This document shows, in pieces, positions 27,281-36,532 of a stretch of DNA of 64,000 bases. Numbering within the stretch: the first letter of the stretch is position 1; each line of letters opens with the position of its first letter. The position numbers and the translations under genes are program-made. The notes under the pieces were generated by a model. The model saw only the letters and a list, made by a program, of their open reading frames with translations. It did not search any database and was not told where the DNA came from. Source of the DNA: Methyloprofundus sp. (GTDB taxonomy: Bacteria; Pseudomonadota; Gammaproteobacteria; Methylococcales; Methylomonadaceae); the NCBI GenBank assembly GCA_012960135.1, contig DUBW01000043.1, positions 1 to 64,000 of the forward strand, in the 5' to 3' direction.

Positions 27281-28345
27281 TTATAAATCAAGCGGATTGT
27301 CAGGGTTAATGCCTTGCATAAAAGGGAGTCTCCTATCTTGATTGGTCACCTGGTAGACTTTTCCTAACCAGTTATTAAATACCGCTTTTGCGGTATCGCG
27401 CCAAGTATTGTCTAAAAAATCTTCTATGTCCTGTTCTGGAAAATTCGGTATTGCATGCTGGTACTTTAATGCACTGTGTACCTGTTCGGCATACGCAGTG
27501 AAAACTGCTTGTACTTCCGTATTAAAATAATGCTCAGGAAAAGGAGGGTATTGCTCGGTTTCCTGATCAATAAAACGCATGACTTCACGTTTGTATTCTT
27601 TCATCAGACTAATGGCGTCGTATTCAGGGTGTCCTTGAAAATAGACGATACGAAAGCCATCGGGACTCACCGCAAGATGAACGCCTGCTTCTGGACTGGC
27701 AACGAGTATTTTAATACCTTGTTGTTCCAAATCTTGTTGAAATACTTCATTAAAGCGAGAATGCGGAACATCAAAGCGGGTATTGATTTCCGCGATTAAA
27801 GGATGCTTGCGATCTATTACTTTATGTGCATAAACTCCCCAGCGCTTTGCTGGTAGCCGAGTGCGTTCTATGCCATAGAAAAATTGAATTAAGGCGTGTG
27901 TCGCAAGGCAAGAGCATAGGATGGAGGTGACATTTTTTTTAGCCCACTCAAATACTTCCGTTAAGGGTAGCCAGAAGTCTTCATCCTGTAGGTGCTCGTG
28001 GGTAACGTTAGCGCCACTGATAATTAACGCATCCAGACCATCAACTTTGAGTTGCGAAAAGGTTTCATAGTACTGATTTATATGTTCTTGGGCGGTCTGA
28101 TTGCGTGGCAAGCCTTCAATTGTAAAGGGGTGTACGTGAAACTGGGCAATTTGATTACAGGCACCTATCAGCCGGAAAAACTGCCTTTCAGTCGCTTCCA
28201 GTGCGGCATCCGGCATAATATTCAGAAAACCTATATGTAACTCACGTATATGTTGGTGGGAGGCACGGTCAGGATTAAGAATATCCTCGCCTTCTTCGTG
28301 CAGACGCTGAAATGTGGGTAATTGTGTATGGGCAACTAATGGCAT
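27281..28345 (-). CDS. metA: Homoserine O-succinyltransferase
   Basis: First committed step of methionine synthesis. The 354-residue MetA-type sequence has IGFLNIMPDAALEATERQF, the nucleophile elbow SILCSCLATHAL (catalytic Cys near 144), and the His/Glu region VYFQGHPEYD. The family can use succinyl- or acetyl-CoA. The presence of a MetZ-type sulfhydrylase at 60.1 kb favours succinyl, which is inference. The gene lies seven bases after a P-loop protein gene and is likely cotranscribed with it. Confidence 0.92.
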   Translation of the reverse strand: MPLVAHTQLPTFQRLHEEGEDILNPDRASHQHIRELHIGFLNIMPDAALEATERQFFRLIGACNQIAQFHVHPFTIEGLPRNQTAQEHINQYYETFSQLKVDGLDALIISGANVTHEHLQDEDFWLPLTEVFEWAKKNVTSILCSCLATHALIQFFYGIERTRLPAKRWGVYAHKVIDRKHPLIAEINTRFDVPHSRFNEVFQQDLEQQGIKILVASPEAGVHLAVSPDGFRIVYFQGHPEYDAISLMKEYKREVMRFIDQETEQYPPFPEHYFNTEVQAVFTAYAEQVHSALKYQHAIPNFPEQDIEDFLDNTWRDTAKAVFNNWLGKVYQVTNQDRRLPFMQGINPDNPLDL

Positions 28346-28352
28346 GGCATTT

Positions 28353-29201
28353 TTAAGGTGTTTGCTGGTCTATGGCTGCAGCGATAAGCTGAATGAAATC
28401 AGTGTCGTCTTTAACATTGGCAACATCGCAGGCGTTGAGAGTATAGCCATATGTATCAGCAATCGCTTGATAGCGCGGCAGGCGAGATTTAAATAACTTG
28501 GGAAAAACCCAACTGACAAATTCATCTGGCGGAAGTGTGTCAATATCAGTATAGTTTTTTTCGCGCATGAATTCCGCTAGATGCTGGTCTAAAAACGCCT
28601 CTCTATAATATAGGGGTTTAGGTGATGTTTTGGCTCGATTTATAATAGTCTCATTGAATTCAGGCGAGGTTTTTATATAAATAATCAGCGTATGTTTAGC
28701 AAGATGTTCCAATATCGCTGGGTCATCTAATTCACACACGCTTCCCCCGGCATCGTTGATGAAATGTTTATAGCCATAAAGACTTTCTGCCTTATGAATA
28801 AATTCACTGACATCATACATCGCCGCTATTTCAGCTTTATGGTGTAACGCCTGTCTGCGTTTGAATTGACTTAGTGTCAGGCCGCCTAGTTTGCTATCAC
28901 CTATTTTTCCTAAAAAGCTGGAAACAGGCGCGAGATTATCCACCGAGACGTTATTGCAAATATAGATAGAGTCAGAAAGTAATAAGTCTTTTAAAAAAGG
29001 GACTTCCATTGCCTGTTGTTTGATATTATCCAGTATAGGCTCGTCTAAATATTTGGTGCCGATGCGGTAATCACCTGAATAATGGAACCATTTTTCTCTG
29101 GGTAATTTATTTGCCAGTGTTGTTTTTCCTGCGCCAGACATGGCTAACAGAGTGATGCTTTTAGATTTCCATTGCAGGAATTCCTGAGAACTCATTTTCA
29201 T
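28353..29201 (-). CDS. P-loop kinase-like NTPase, function unknown
   Basis: A 282-residue soluble protein with Walker A near residue 20 (AMSGAGKTTLANKL) and a kinase-like layout. Motifs following the P-loop include WFHYSGDYRIGTKYL, HFINDAGGSVCELD (Walker-B-like acidic segment) and LIIYIKTSPEFNETI. It resembles small-molecule or nucleotide kinases, but no named family is recognised. It is seven bases upstream of metA on the same strand, suggesting cotranscription and possibly a link to methionine or sulfur metabolism. The 112 bases upstream are AT-rich. Confidence 0.7.
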   Translation of the reverse strand: MKMSSQEFLQWKSKSITLLAMSGAGKTTLANKLPREKWFHYSGDYRIGTKYLDEPILDNIKQQAMEVPFLKDLLLSDSIYICNNVSVDNLAPVSSFLGKIGDSKLGGLTLSQFKRRQALHHKAEIAAMYDVSEFIHKAESLYGYKHFINDAGGSVCELDDPAILEHLAKHTLIIYIKTSPEFNETIINRAKTSPKPLYYREAFLDQHLAEFMREKNYTDIDTLPPDEFVSWVFPKLFKSRLPRYQAIADTYGYTLNACDVANVKDDTDFIQLIAAAIDQQTP

Positions 29202-29313
29202 GCAGATTTTTTCCTGGTGCAGTGCCGTGTGCTTTTGTTGAGCGACGGCGTTTTTAAGCTTCTGATTTAATGTGTTTTTTAACCGATTTTTAACTTTCCA
29301 GTAGAGCGTTGTG

Positions 29314-29613
29314 CTAGTCTAGAAAGTCTTTTAATGGTGTGTCATCCATGTCACTACGGCGTGTATCTGAATTAGAGTAACCCAGGTCATCAGGCTCTAA
29401 GTCATCAAAGGGGGCACTCCAGTCTTCAGGGTCTTCAATAAAGTCAAATGTCGAGTTATACCAGCTTTCTTTATCAAATTCGCCAATATCACCATTATTA
29501 TATTGCACGTCTATCGTGTCATCACTCTCTTCAATGGCGACGACTTTAAACAATAGCTTATTTTCTACATCTTTATACCATTGGTCGATAACGGGGTCAG
29601 TTATGGTAGTCAT
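29314..29613 (-). CDS. Small acidic DUF6763-like protein
   Basis: A 99-residue, strongly acidic cytosolic protein. DQWYKDVENKLLFKVVAIEE and YNNGDIGEFDKESWY suggest a small beta-barrel domain with conserved Trp residues, matching my recollection of DUF6763. The tail is disordered and Asp-rich (EDPEDWSAPFDDLEPDDLG). Function unknown. It stands alone between the metA unit and the lpxA-like operon; the 286 bases on its upstream side show no gene. Confidence 0.65.
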   Translation of the reverse strand: MTTITDPVIDQWYKDVENKLLFKVVAIEESDDTIDVQYNNGDIGEFDKESWYNSTFDFIEDPEDWSAPFDDLEPDDLGYSNSDTRRSDMDDTPLKDFLD

Positions 29614-29899
29614 AATTAATTCCTTGTTTTATATGTTCTTGTAAAAATATTGAGCCGGAATAAATGAAAAGTAGCTTGATAGATCCTTTAGTAGATGAAA
29701 TTTGATCTGTAGTGTTAAAGTGATGTTATGCCTATGAGGTACAGATTGCAAGGGCAGAGTATGGATTGGGGTAAATGCAATGGGCAAGTGTTTTTAAGTA
29801 CTTGCATTATAAAAAATAACCCATAGAAAATAAGCTAGCTTAAGTACAATTGAAAGAATTAGGGAGAGAAAATGTAAAGCAGAATAATATGCTTCACGT

Positions 29900-30676
29900 C
29901 TACTTCCGCTCTAACGTCATAAATCCATGCACGCCACGATTGGATTTCACAGCGAGCCATTGTTTCAGGTATTTAATTTCTTCAGTATCTTGCAGATGCT
30001 CAATACTTTCATTTTGCCTTAGCAATTTAAAAGCGCTGGAAATAACTTTATACCGATCGCCGGTAATTCCTGCGCGTTTTAGCCCTATCGTGTTGAGACG
30101 ATAGTGTCTTGCCGGGTAACCTGCAATCAGGCAGAAAGGAAGAACATCCTTATTTAGCCCGGTGGTACCCTGAACAATTGCATAGGATCCAATGCGGCAA
30201 AACTGGTGAGCAACCACAGTACCGCCCATAAACACGCGATCATCAATTTGCACAAAGCCACCGATGGCGACATTATTGGCAAAAATGGTGTGATTGCCAA
30301 TCTGGCAATCATGGGCGACATGGCTGTTATTCATAAAAAAGCAATTTGAACCAATGCGGGTGACGCCATTTTCTACGGACGCTCTATGTGCTGTAAAGCC
30401 TTCTCTAAAGGTATTGTTGTCACCGATCTCTAACCAGGAAACAGTTGTTTCTTTAAAACTTGTGTCTTGCGGCAAATCTCCTAATACCACATGTGCGTGG
30501 ACTTTATTTCCTGCCCCCATTTTAGTATAGGGACGGATAACGGCATGCGCGCCAATCTCGCAGTTATCAGCGATCTGCGTATGTTCTTCGATAACGGCAA
30601 ATGGGCCGATAGAGACATTTTTGCCTATACTAGCTGGGTCTGCGATATAAGCGCTAGGGTGGATGTTCTGTGTCAT
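29900..30676 (-). CDS. LpxA-like UDP-GlcNAc acyltransferase
   Basis: A 258-residue left-handed beta-helix acyltransferase of the LpxA type. Hexapeptide repeats run from residue ~10 to ~190 (IGKNVSIGPFAVIEE, IGNHTIFANNVAIGG). Residues matching E. coli LpxA's active site are present: His in NSHVAHDC, His in AHQFC, and Asp in LPQDTSF. The usual RESVTIHRGT region is divergent (FREGFTAHRAS). lpxA normally sits in lpxD-fabZ-lpxA-lpxB; here it is the last gene of a pap-ogt-xerD unit. It may be a second LpxA-type enzyme, acting in lipid A or other envelope glycolipid synthesis. Confidence 0.8.
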   Translation of the reverse strand: MTQNIHPSAYIADPASIGKNVSIGPFAVIEEHTQIADNCEIGAHAVIRPYTKMGAGNKVHAHVVLGDLPQDTSFKETTVSWLEIGDNNTFREGFTAHRASVENGVTRIGSNCFFMNNSHVAHDCQIGNHTIFANNVAIGGFVQIDDRVFMGGTVVAHQFCRIGSYAIVQGTTGLNKDVLPFCLIAGYPARHYRLNTIGLKRAGITGDRYKVISSAFKLLRQNESIEHLQDTEEIKYLKQWLAVKSNRGVHGFMTLERK

Positions 30677-30683
30677 GTGTCGT

Positions 30684-31568
30684 TTAGCCTCGGGGATGAT
30701 ATTGGGAATGCAGTTCTTTTAGTCGCTCATTGGCGATATGTGTATAAATCTGGGTGGTAGATAAATCACTGTGGCCTAGCAAGAGTTGCACTACGCGTAA
30801 GTCAGCGCCATGATTTAATAAATGTGTGGCAAATGCGTGGCGCAGTGTATGTGGAGACAGTGATTTACTGATCGCTGCTTTTTTTGCATAACGTTTGATA
30901 ATATGCCAAAAAGTCTGGCGAGTCATCCCTGCTGCTCTGTTAGTGACAAAAACAGCACTGCAGGGGCGTTCAGATAGCAAAGCTTTACGGCTGTGTTGCA
31001 TATAGTTTTCTAGGCTTTCCATGGCTTGTTCACCGATAGGCGTCAAGCGTTCTTTGTTGCCTTTGCCGGTGACCCGTAAGACCCCCTGGCGTAGATTAAT
31101 CTGGCTGGTGGTTAATGCGACCAGCTCTGATACCCTCAAGCCCGTAGCATAGAGCATTTCTAGCATGGCTTTGTCGCGGGCACCTAATACGGACGTGAGT
31201 TCTGGTGCATTAAGCAGCAATTCTACATCATGCTCGGATAACGAATGAGGTAGGGCGCGACCTATACGAGGCGTATCAATGAGAGCGGTAGGATCAATAT
31301 CGATATGGTTTTCGCGTAATAAATAGGTGTAAAAACGCCGTAGGCTAGATAAAATTCGCGCCGATGAACGAGCGCTAATGCCTTGCTCATAGCGCTGGCT
31401 TAGAAATAATGCGATGTCGCTATTGTTAGCCTGATGTATCGGTTTTTTTGCCAAGCTTTTGTGGAAAATGCGCAAGTCACTGGCATACGCACTGAGGGTG
31501 TTTTGACTTAAGCCATTTTCTACCCACAAGGCATCAATAAATGTGTCGATTAGCTGCTTAGACGGCAT
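30684..31568 (-). CDS. xerD: Site-specific tyrosine recombinase XerD
   Basis: Resolves chromosome dimers at dif together with XerC. The 294-residue sequence has an N-terminal SAM-like core-binding domain and a catalytic domain with the full set of residues: Arg in ATGLRVSEL, Lys in GKGNKERLTP, His-Arg in HTLRHAFATH, His in LGHSDLS, and Tyr in TQIYTH. Its start overlaps the end of ogt by 11 bases. Confidence 0.93.
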   Translation of the reverse strand: MPSKQLIDTFIDALWVENGLSQNTLSAYASDLRIFHKSLAKKPIHQANNSDIALFLSQRYEQGISARSSARILSSLRRFYTYLLRENHIDIDPTALIDTPRIGRALPHSLSEHDVELLLNAPELTSVLGARDKAMLEMLYATGLRVSELVALTTSQINLRQGVLRVTGKGNKERLTPIGEQAMESLENYMQHSRKALLSERPCSAVFVTNRAAGMTRQTFWHIIKRYAKKAAISKSLSPHTLRHAFATHLLNHGADLRVVQLLLGHSDLSTTQIYTHIANERLKELHSQYHPRG

Positions 31569-32082
31569 GAGTATCTATTTTTTCGTGTTTTAATAGTGCT
31601 GCTTTGATATTAATCAATTTACCTGAACTAGCACCTGCATAGCCGCCGAGACCCGTTTTGGCAAGTATCCGATGACAAGGAATAAGCAATGGAAACGGGT
31701 TTTTGCGGCAGGCATTAGCCAGGGCTCTAGGGCCAGTGTTTAACTCTTTGGCTAATTCACCATAGGTTTTTGTCATACCGGGTGGTATTTGATAAAGGGC
31801 GCACCAGACGTTCCGCTGGAATTCAGTTCCTTGTTTTAAAAGACCAGTGCGTATTGTCATTTTTCCTGTTAGCCAGTAGTTGTTTATTTGTTGTTCGAGG
31901 GCAGTGGGCAGTCCTGAGTATTTAGCATCTAAGGGTGGGTTAATGATCCACTGGACTGTGGATACTAATTCACCCTGCAGCTGGATTGCAAGTATTCCAG
32001 CCGGTGTCTGGTAATAATAACTTAGCTGGGGTTGCGGCTTGTCAAGAGTCTGCCAGTTAAGTTGCGCATCAAACATATTCAA
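31558..32082 (-). CDS. ogt: Methylated-DNA--protein-cysteine methyltransferase
   Basis: Suicide repair of O6-alkylguanine. The 174-residue protein has the DNA-binding helix-turn-helix region (TYGELAKELNTGPRALANAC) and the acceptor Cys in LIPCHRILA near residue 138. No AraC-type Ada domain, so it is the constitutive Ogt type. It overlaps pap by four bases and xerD by 11. Confidence 0.93.
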   Translation of the reverse strand: MNMFDAQLNWQTLDKPQPQLSYYYQTPAGILAIQLQGELVSTVQWIINPPLDAKYSGLPTALEQQINNYWLTGKMTIRTGLLKQGTEFQRNVWCALYQIPPGMTKTYGELAKELNTGPRALANACRKNPFPLLIPCHRILAKTGLGGYAGASSGKLINIKAALLKHEKIDTHAV

Positions 32083-33563
32083 TCCAGCGCTTTTTCTAGC
32101 GCCTCACAGTAGGTTTTAATGACTTTAATACGAGCATAGCGTTTGTTATTCGCTTCAACCAAGGTCCAGGAGGTCTTCTGTGAGTTAGTATGTGCAACCA
32201 TATCATTGACAGCTAGCGAATACTCAGCCCATTTGTCCCGATTACGATAGTCTTCTTCAGTAATTTTATGTTGTTTGTAACTGATTTTCTCACGCCCTTT
32301 AAAACGGCGTAATTGTTCGTCCGGGTCGATATGCAGCCAGAATTTTAATAACACGATACCGTGATCAGTGAGGGATTTTTCAAAATTGGTGATTTCTGAG
32401 TAAGCGCGAGTCCACTCTTGCTCGCTGGCAAATCCTTCAACTCGCTCGACTAACACACGCCCATACCAACTACGATCATAAATAGTGATGCGGCCTGCGC
32501 GCGACATATGGCGCCAGAAGCGCCATAAATAATGCTGTACTTGTTCTTCATCGGTCGGGGCGGCGATAGGGATAACCTGATAGTTTCTGGAGTCAAGTGC
32601 ACGGGTGAGCCGCCTAATGGCGCCTCCTTTGCCTCCTGCATCCCAGCCTTCAAAAACCAGTACGCGGGATGTTTTTTTCTGATGCGCATATCTTGCCAAC
32701 TTGTTGAGTTTACCTTGGTAAAAGTTTAATTTCTCATTGTAGTCTTTTTTATCAAGTTCCAGGCTCAGGTCTAGAGAATCTAGAATTTTGGGTTGATTGC
32801 CATGAATGATTGGCGCTGACCGAGTGGGTACTGGCATACTTTGCTTTAACTCATGCGCTGCAATATGTGCTTTAATTTTGTCCAGTACACGCTGGCCAAC
32901 AGTAAGGCTGCTGTAGCGGATATCGCTGCCATCAATAATGCGCCAGGGATTTTGTGTGCTACTGGTTTCTTTTAAGACAGTTTCAGCAACCCGGGCAAAA
33001 TCATCGTACATTTTAAGGTGTTTTTTATCGCGATTGGTGACTTGCCAGGCTGTCTCGGGATTATTTTCGAGCAGCTTTAGGCGTTTTTTTTGTGGGTCTT
33101 TTTTTAAGTGTAGCCAGCATTTTATAATTAATGTGCCGTCATCTGCGAGTTCTTGCTCTAATTGCTTTATTTGCGTCAGTTGCAACTGTAAATCAGCCTC
33201 TTTAGTGTCTTTGTGTACACGCTGAGCAATAGGGTTGCTATACCAGGAGCCGACATAGATGCCTATAGTGCCTTTTGCGGGCATAGTACGCCAAAAGCGC
33301 CAGAATTTAGGGCGCTCTTTTTCTTCATCGCTAGATGAATCATAGGCATTAGTGCGCATGAAACGGGGATCTAACCATTCATTCAAAAGATTAATAACCT
33401 CGCCTTTACCACCGCCATCAACACCTGAAATCAAAATAATAACAGAAAAATTAAGTGTGCTTAGTTGTTGCTGGGCAGTTAATAATTGTGTGCGTAAGGT
33501 GGGTACTTTTTCATTGTAGTCAGCTTTAGTGACCTTGTGTCCTAGCTCAGCAACTTCAAACAT
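32079..33563 (-). CDS. pap: Polyphosphate:AMP phosphotransferase (two-domain PPK2)
   Basis: Uses polyphosphate to phosphorylate AMP to ADP. The 494 residues contain two tandem PPK2 domains. The first (residues ~10-250) has Walker A GVDGGGKGE and the lid RFWRTMPAKG; the second (~270-490) has GWDAGGKGG and RFWRHMSRAG. This architecture is that of class II Pap enzymes such as the Acinetobacter one. It heads the operon pap-ogt-xerD-lpxA-like. Confidence 0.93.
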   Translation of the reverse strand: MFEVAELGHKVTKADYNEKVPTLRTQLLTAQQQLSTLNFSVIILISGVDGGGKGEVINLLNEWLDPRFMRTNAYDSSSDEEKERPKFWRFWRTMPAKGTIGIYVGSWYSNPIAQRVHKDTKEADLQLQLTQIKQLEQELADDGTLIIKCWLHLKKDPQKKRLKLLENNPETAWQVTNRDKKHLKMYDDFARVAETVLKETSSTQNPWRIIDGSDIRYSSLTVGQRVLDKIKAHIAAHELKQSMPVPTRSAPIIHGNQPKILDSLDLSLELDKKDYNEKLNFYQGKLNKLARYAHQKKTSRVLVFEGWDAGGKGGAIRRLTRALDSRNYQVIPIAAPTDEEQVQHYLWRFWRHMSRAGRITIYDRSWYGRVLVERVEGFASEQEWTRAYSEITNFEKSLTDHGIVLLKFWLHIDPDEQLRRFKGREKISYKQHKITEEDYRNRDKWAEYSLAVNDMVAHTNSQKTSWTLVEANNKRYARIKVIKTYCEALEKALD

Positions 33564-33683
33564 AATGGAGTCCGTTAATTATTTAAGGAAAAGTTTTCAC
33601 AAGAAACCGGTACATTGTTTGCTAGCAGGCTAGCAGAACCCTTATAATGACGCAATTTTTTTGTAATCTCAATAGGTAAGTCT

Positions 33684-34112
33684 GTGGAAAATTTTACACC
33701 TTATTCTGCTTTGGCAGGTGGTGGATTAATTGGTTTGAGTGTCAGTTTGCTGCTTTTATACAATGGTCGCATGGCAGGGATCAGCGGCATGATGAACGGT
33801 TTGTTTAGCGCACCTAAAAAGGAAAAAATCTGGCGTGGCTTATTTCTTTGCGGGCTAATTCTCGGCGCATTTATTTTTCAGTATTTCACAAATGGCAGTC
33901 TACAATTACGCCAGGGCTATCCGGTCTTGCTTATTATTTTCGGTGGTTTTCTAGTGGGCTTTGGTACCAGAATGGGCAGCGGTTGTACTAGTGGACATGG
34001 TATCTGTGGTGTGGCTAACTTTTCTATTAGGTCGATTACTGCAACCATTACTTTTATGCTTAGTGGTATGTTAACGGTTTTTATACTTAAGCAGCTATTA
34101 GGGGCTGCTTAA
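33684..34112 (+). CDS. YeeE/YedE-family sulfur transport protein, N-terminal half
   Basis: A 142-residue membrane protein with about four transmembrane helices (GGLIGLSVSLLLLYNG, LLIIFGGFLVGFGTRMG). The signature GSGCTSGHGICG carries the conserved Cys used by YeeE thiosulfate transporters. It begins at GTG and overlaps the next half-size gene in TTAATGA. The pair corresponds to PmpA/PmpB-type split YeeE proteins, which probably import thiosulfate or related sulfur compounds. Substrate is inferred. Confidence 0.85.
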   Translation: MENFTPYSALAGGGLIGLSVSLLLLYNGRMAGISGMMNGLFSAPKKEKIWRGLFLCGLILGAFIFQYFTNGSLQLRQGYPVLLIIFGGFLVGFGTRMGSGCTSGHGICGVANFSIRSITATITFMLSGMLTVFILKQLLGAA

Positions 34113-34525
34113 TGAAAATCAATCTAGTGGCACTGTTATCGGGAATTATTTTTGGCGTGGGTCTGGCTTTGTCACAAATGATCGATCCTAATAAGGTATT
34201 GAGTTTTCTGGATGTGACCGGAAACTGGGATCCTAGTCTGGCTTTTGTCATGATAGGCGCTTTAGTCGTGACTATGCTGAGTTTTCGTTTTATTTTAAAA
34301 CGTTCGGCTCCGGTATTGGACTCGGGCTTTCATGTGTCTAGGCAGACTATTATCAATAGACCCTTATTAATAGGTGCAGGACTGTTTGGCATAGGCTGGG
34401 GAATGACAGGGTATTGCCCAGGGCCGGCTGTGGCAAGTTTAGGTTTGTTTTCAGTAGAAGGTATTATTATGGTTGTAGCTATCTACGCGGGCTTTTTTAG
34501 CCAGCACTGGTTAGCTAATAAGTAG
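34112..34525 (+). CDS. YeeE/YedE-family (DUF6691) protein, C-terminal half
   Basis: A 137-residue membrane protein with about four helices and the second YeeE signature, GMTGYCPGPAVASLG, whose Cys lines the transport path in related proteins. The segment ALSQMIDPNKVLSFLD is typical of the family. One-base overlap with its partner suggests coupled translation and a heterodimeric transporter. A TauE/SafE gene follows after eight bases. Confidence 0.86.
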   Translation: MKINLVALLSGIIFGVGLALSQMIDPNKVLSFLDVTGNWDPSLAFVMIGALVVTMLSFRFILKRSAPVLDSGFHVSRQTIINRPLLIGAGLFGIGWGMTGYCPGPAVASLGLFSVEGIIMVVAIYAGFFSQHWLANK

Positions 34526-34533
34526 GGTAAGAA

Positions 34534-35358
34534 ATGGAAATATTAGAACGGGTCATCTCCTTTTTCTTATCTTTTGAATTAATACATATTGCTGCGGGGA
34601 GTCTGGTTGGCTTTGTGATTGGCTTAACGGGTGTTGGTGGAGGCTCATTAATGACCCCAATATTGGTACTCGGATTTGGTATTGCCCCGGCAATAGCCGT
34701 AGGTACCGACTTATTATATGCAGCGCTGACAAAATGTAGTGGGGTTTTTTTTCATCATAGAAATAAAACAGTAGACTGGCACGTGGTAGGCTTATTGGCT
34801 ATGGGCAGTGTGCCTAGTTCTCTGATTACAGTTGCTTTACTGGAGCAGGTGAAAACAGCCGGGTTTAATTCTGACCGCTTGATGATGCTCACTTTGAGTA
34901 TTATGCTGGTGCTGACTTCGATTATTATCTTAATTAAAGGTCGACTACTTACTTATGTTAGTCACCGTCATGGTAATTCAACCCTGGTGAACCTGCTTAA
35001 AACATACCGTCCCCATATCACGGTATTTTCGGGCGTTGCTTTGGGGATACTGGTAACTATTTCCTCGGTGGGAGCCGGGGCAATTGGATCTGCTATTTTA
35101 TTCTTACTTTATCCGCGTAAAAAACCGGTAGCTATCGTCGGTACAGATATCGCACACGCTGTTCCTTTAACGGCGATTGCAGGAATGGGGCATTTGCATT
35201 TTGGCTCGGTAGACTATGATCTGTTATTTGGATTATTGGCAGGAGGCATCCCTGCCATTTATCTCGGTAGCTTAGTTGGTAGGTATATTCCAGACAATTG
35301 GCTAAGAATTTCAATTGCTATACTACTGTTTGCCATGGGCGTAAAGCTTGCTCTGTAG
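34534..35358 (+). CDS. TauE/SafE family sulfite/sulfonate exporter
   Basis: A 274-residue inner-membrane protein with about eight helices and both internal repeats of the family (GLTGVGGGSLMTPILVLGFG near residue 30; VTISSVGAGAIGSAI near 170). It probably exports sulfite or a related anion. Being the third gene of the YeeE-type unit supports a sulfur-handling role: import of thiosulfate-like compounds with export of a toxic product. Confidence 0.88.
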   Translation: MEILERVISFFLSFELIHIAAGSLVGFVIGLTGVGGGSLMTPILVLGFGIAPAIAVGTDLLYAALTKCSGVFFHHRNKTVDWHVVGLLAMGSVPSSLITVALLEQVKTAGFNSDRLMMLTLSIMLVLTSIIILIKGRLLTYVSHRHGNSTLVNLLKTYRPHITVFSGVALGILVTISSVGAGAIGSAILFLLYPRKKPVAIVGTDIAHAVPLTAIAGMGHLHFGSVDYDLLFGLLAGGIPAIYLGSLVGRYIPDNWLRISIAILLFAMGVKLAL

Positions 35359-35534
35359 CAGGCATTTTAAATTTTTCAAAAGAACAGCTTTAATAACGTG
35401 CATTTTCTCAATTCTTTCTGATAAAATATCTAGCTAATCCACTTTCGAATGATATATTTGGATGGCATGGAAGGAAGTGTGTTATATCTCACTTAAACAC
35501 ATGATTTTTAATAATATATAAAAGGTATTTTAGT

Positions 35535-35858
35535 ATGACTTTTGTCGTTACCGAAAACTGCATCAAATGTAAATTTACTGATTGCGTTGACGTTTGTCCT
35601 GTTGATTGTTTTCATGAAGGCCCTAACTTTCTGGTTATCGATCCAGATGAATGTATTGATTGTACTCTGTGTGAGCCTGAGTGCCCTGCAGAAGCTATTT
35701 TTGCAGAAGATGAATTACCAGAAGGTCAAGAGGAGTTTATCGAAATTAATGCTGAATTGTCTCAAACATGGCCAGTTATTACTGATGTGCAAGAGCCGCC
35801 AGCCGAAGCAGAAGACTGGAATGGCAAGCCTGATAAGTTAGCCTTGCTAGAAAGATAA
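35535..35858 (+). CDS. fdxA: 7Fe ferredoxin
   Basis: A 107-residue FdxA-type ferredoxin with one [3Fe-4S] and one [4Fe-4S] cluster. Cysteines occur as [19 protein letters not shown] and [16 protein letters not shown]; the C-terminal extension after residue 65 is typical of Azotobacter-type ferredoxin I. Cytosolic low-potential electron carrier. Monocistronic, 176 bases after the sulfur-transport unit. Confidence 0.93.
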   Translation: MTFVVTENCIKCKFTDCVDVCPVDCFHEGPNFLVIDPDECIDCTLCEPECPAEAIFAEDELPEGQEEFIEINAELSQTWPVITDVQEPPAEAEDWNGKPDKLALLER

Positions 35859-35903
35859 GGCTTTTAGAGGTGGGTAAGGCGATTATCCACCTTAATCCTG
35901 CTT

Positions 35904-36434
35904 TTATGGTTCTAGATATTCATTCTTTAACTGCACATAATGAGCAGATGAATATTCCAGAAACTCCCTTTCTGAGTCGCTTAAAGCGCGCGTCTTTTTA
36001 GCAGGAGAGCCGATATAAAGATATCCACTTTGTAATACTTTTCCTGGCGGCACTAATGCCCCAGCACCGAGCATTACATAATCTTCCAAAACCGCATTAT
36101 CCATGATAATTGCGCCAATACCGATCAGGCAATAATCACCGACTGTACAGGCATGTACGACTGCCCGATGTCCTATTGTTACTCCTTTACCAATTTTTAA
36201 GGGTGCTTCAGCAGGAGCATGTTTTCCTGCATGAGAGACATGCAAGATAGAGCCATCCTGAATATTAGTCGCTGCGCCAATGGAGATACTACTGACATCC
36301 CCGCGTATGACAGCTGTAGGCCAGACAGATACATGGTCTGCTAAGGTCACATCACCAATAATAACCGCACTTGAATCAATGTACGTCGCTTTACCTAGTT
36401 GGGGAGAAATGTTTTTAAACGTTCGAAGGGGCAT
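35904..36434 (-). CDS. Gamma carbonic anhydrase family protein (YrdA-like)
   Basis: A 176-residue left-handed beta-helix trimer protein. The zinc histidines are visible in LHVSHAGKHAP and in GHRAVVHACTVGDYC. Related YrdA/PaaY proteins bind zinc, but many show little or no carbonic anhydrase activity, so the reaction is uncertain. Convergent with fdxA. Confidence 0.87.
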   Translation of the reverse strand: MPLRTFKNISPQLGKATYIDSSAVIIGDVTLADHVSVWPTAVIRGDVSSISIGAATNIQDGSILHVSHAGKHAPAEAPLKIGKGVTIGHRAVVHACTVGDYCLIGIGAIIMDNAVLEDYVMLGAGALVPPGKVLQSGYLYIGSPAKKTRALSDSEREFLEYSSAHYVQLKNEYLEP

Positions 36435-36532
36435 GGGAACTTCCTGTTGACTGCAAATATTATCTATTATGATACTTTTTTTTCGGGTATTATTCAGCTA
36501 TAAGTTTAGTTAAAAATATCAAAATGTAAGGA

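Noticed and set aside
29850-30104. 84-residue plus-strand ORF
   Set aside because: Antisense to the 3' end of the LpxA-like gene, with no independent signals.
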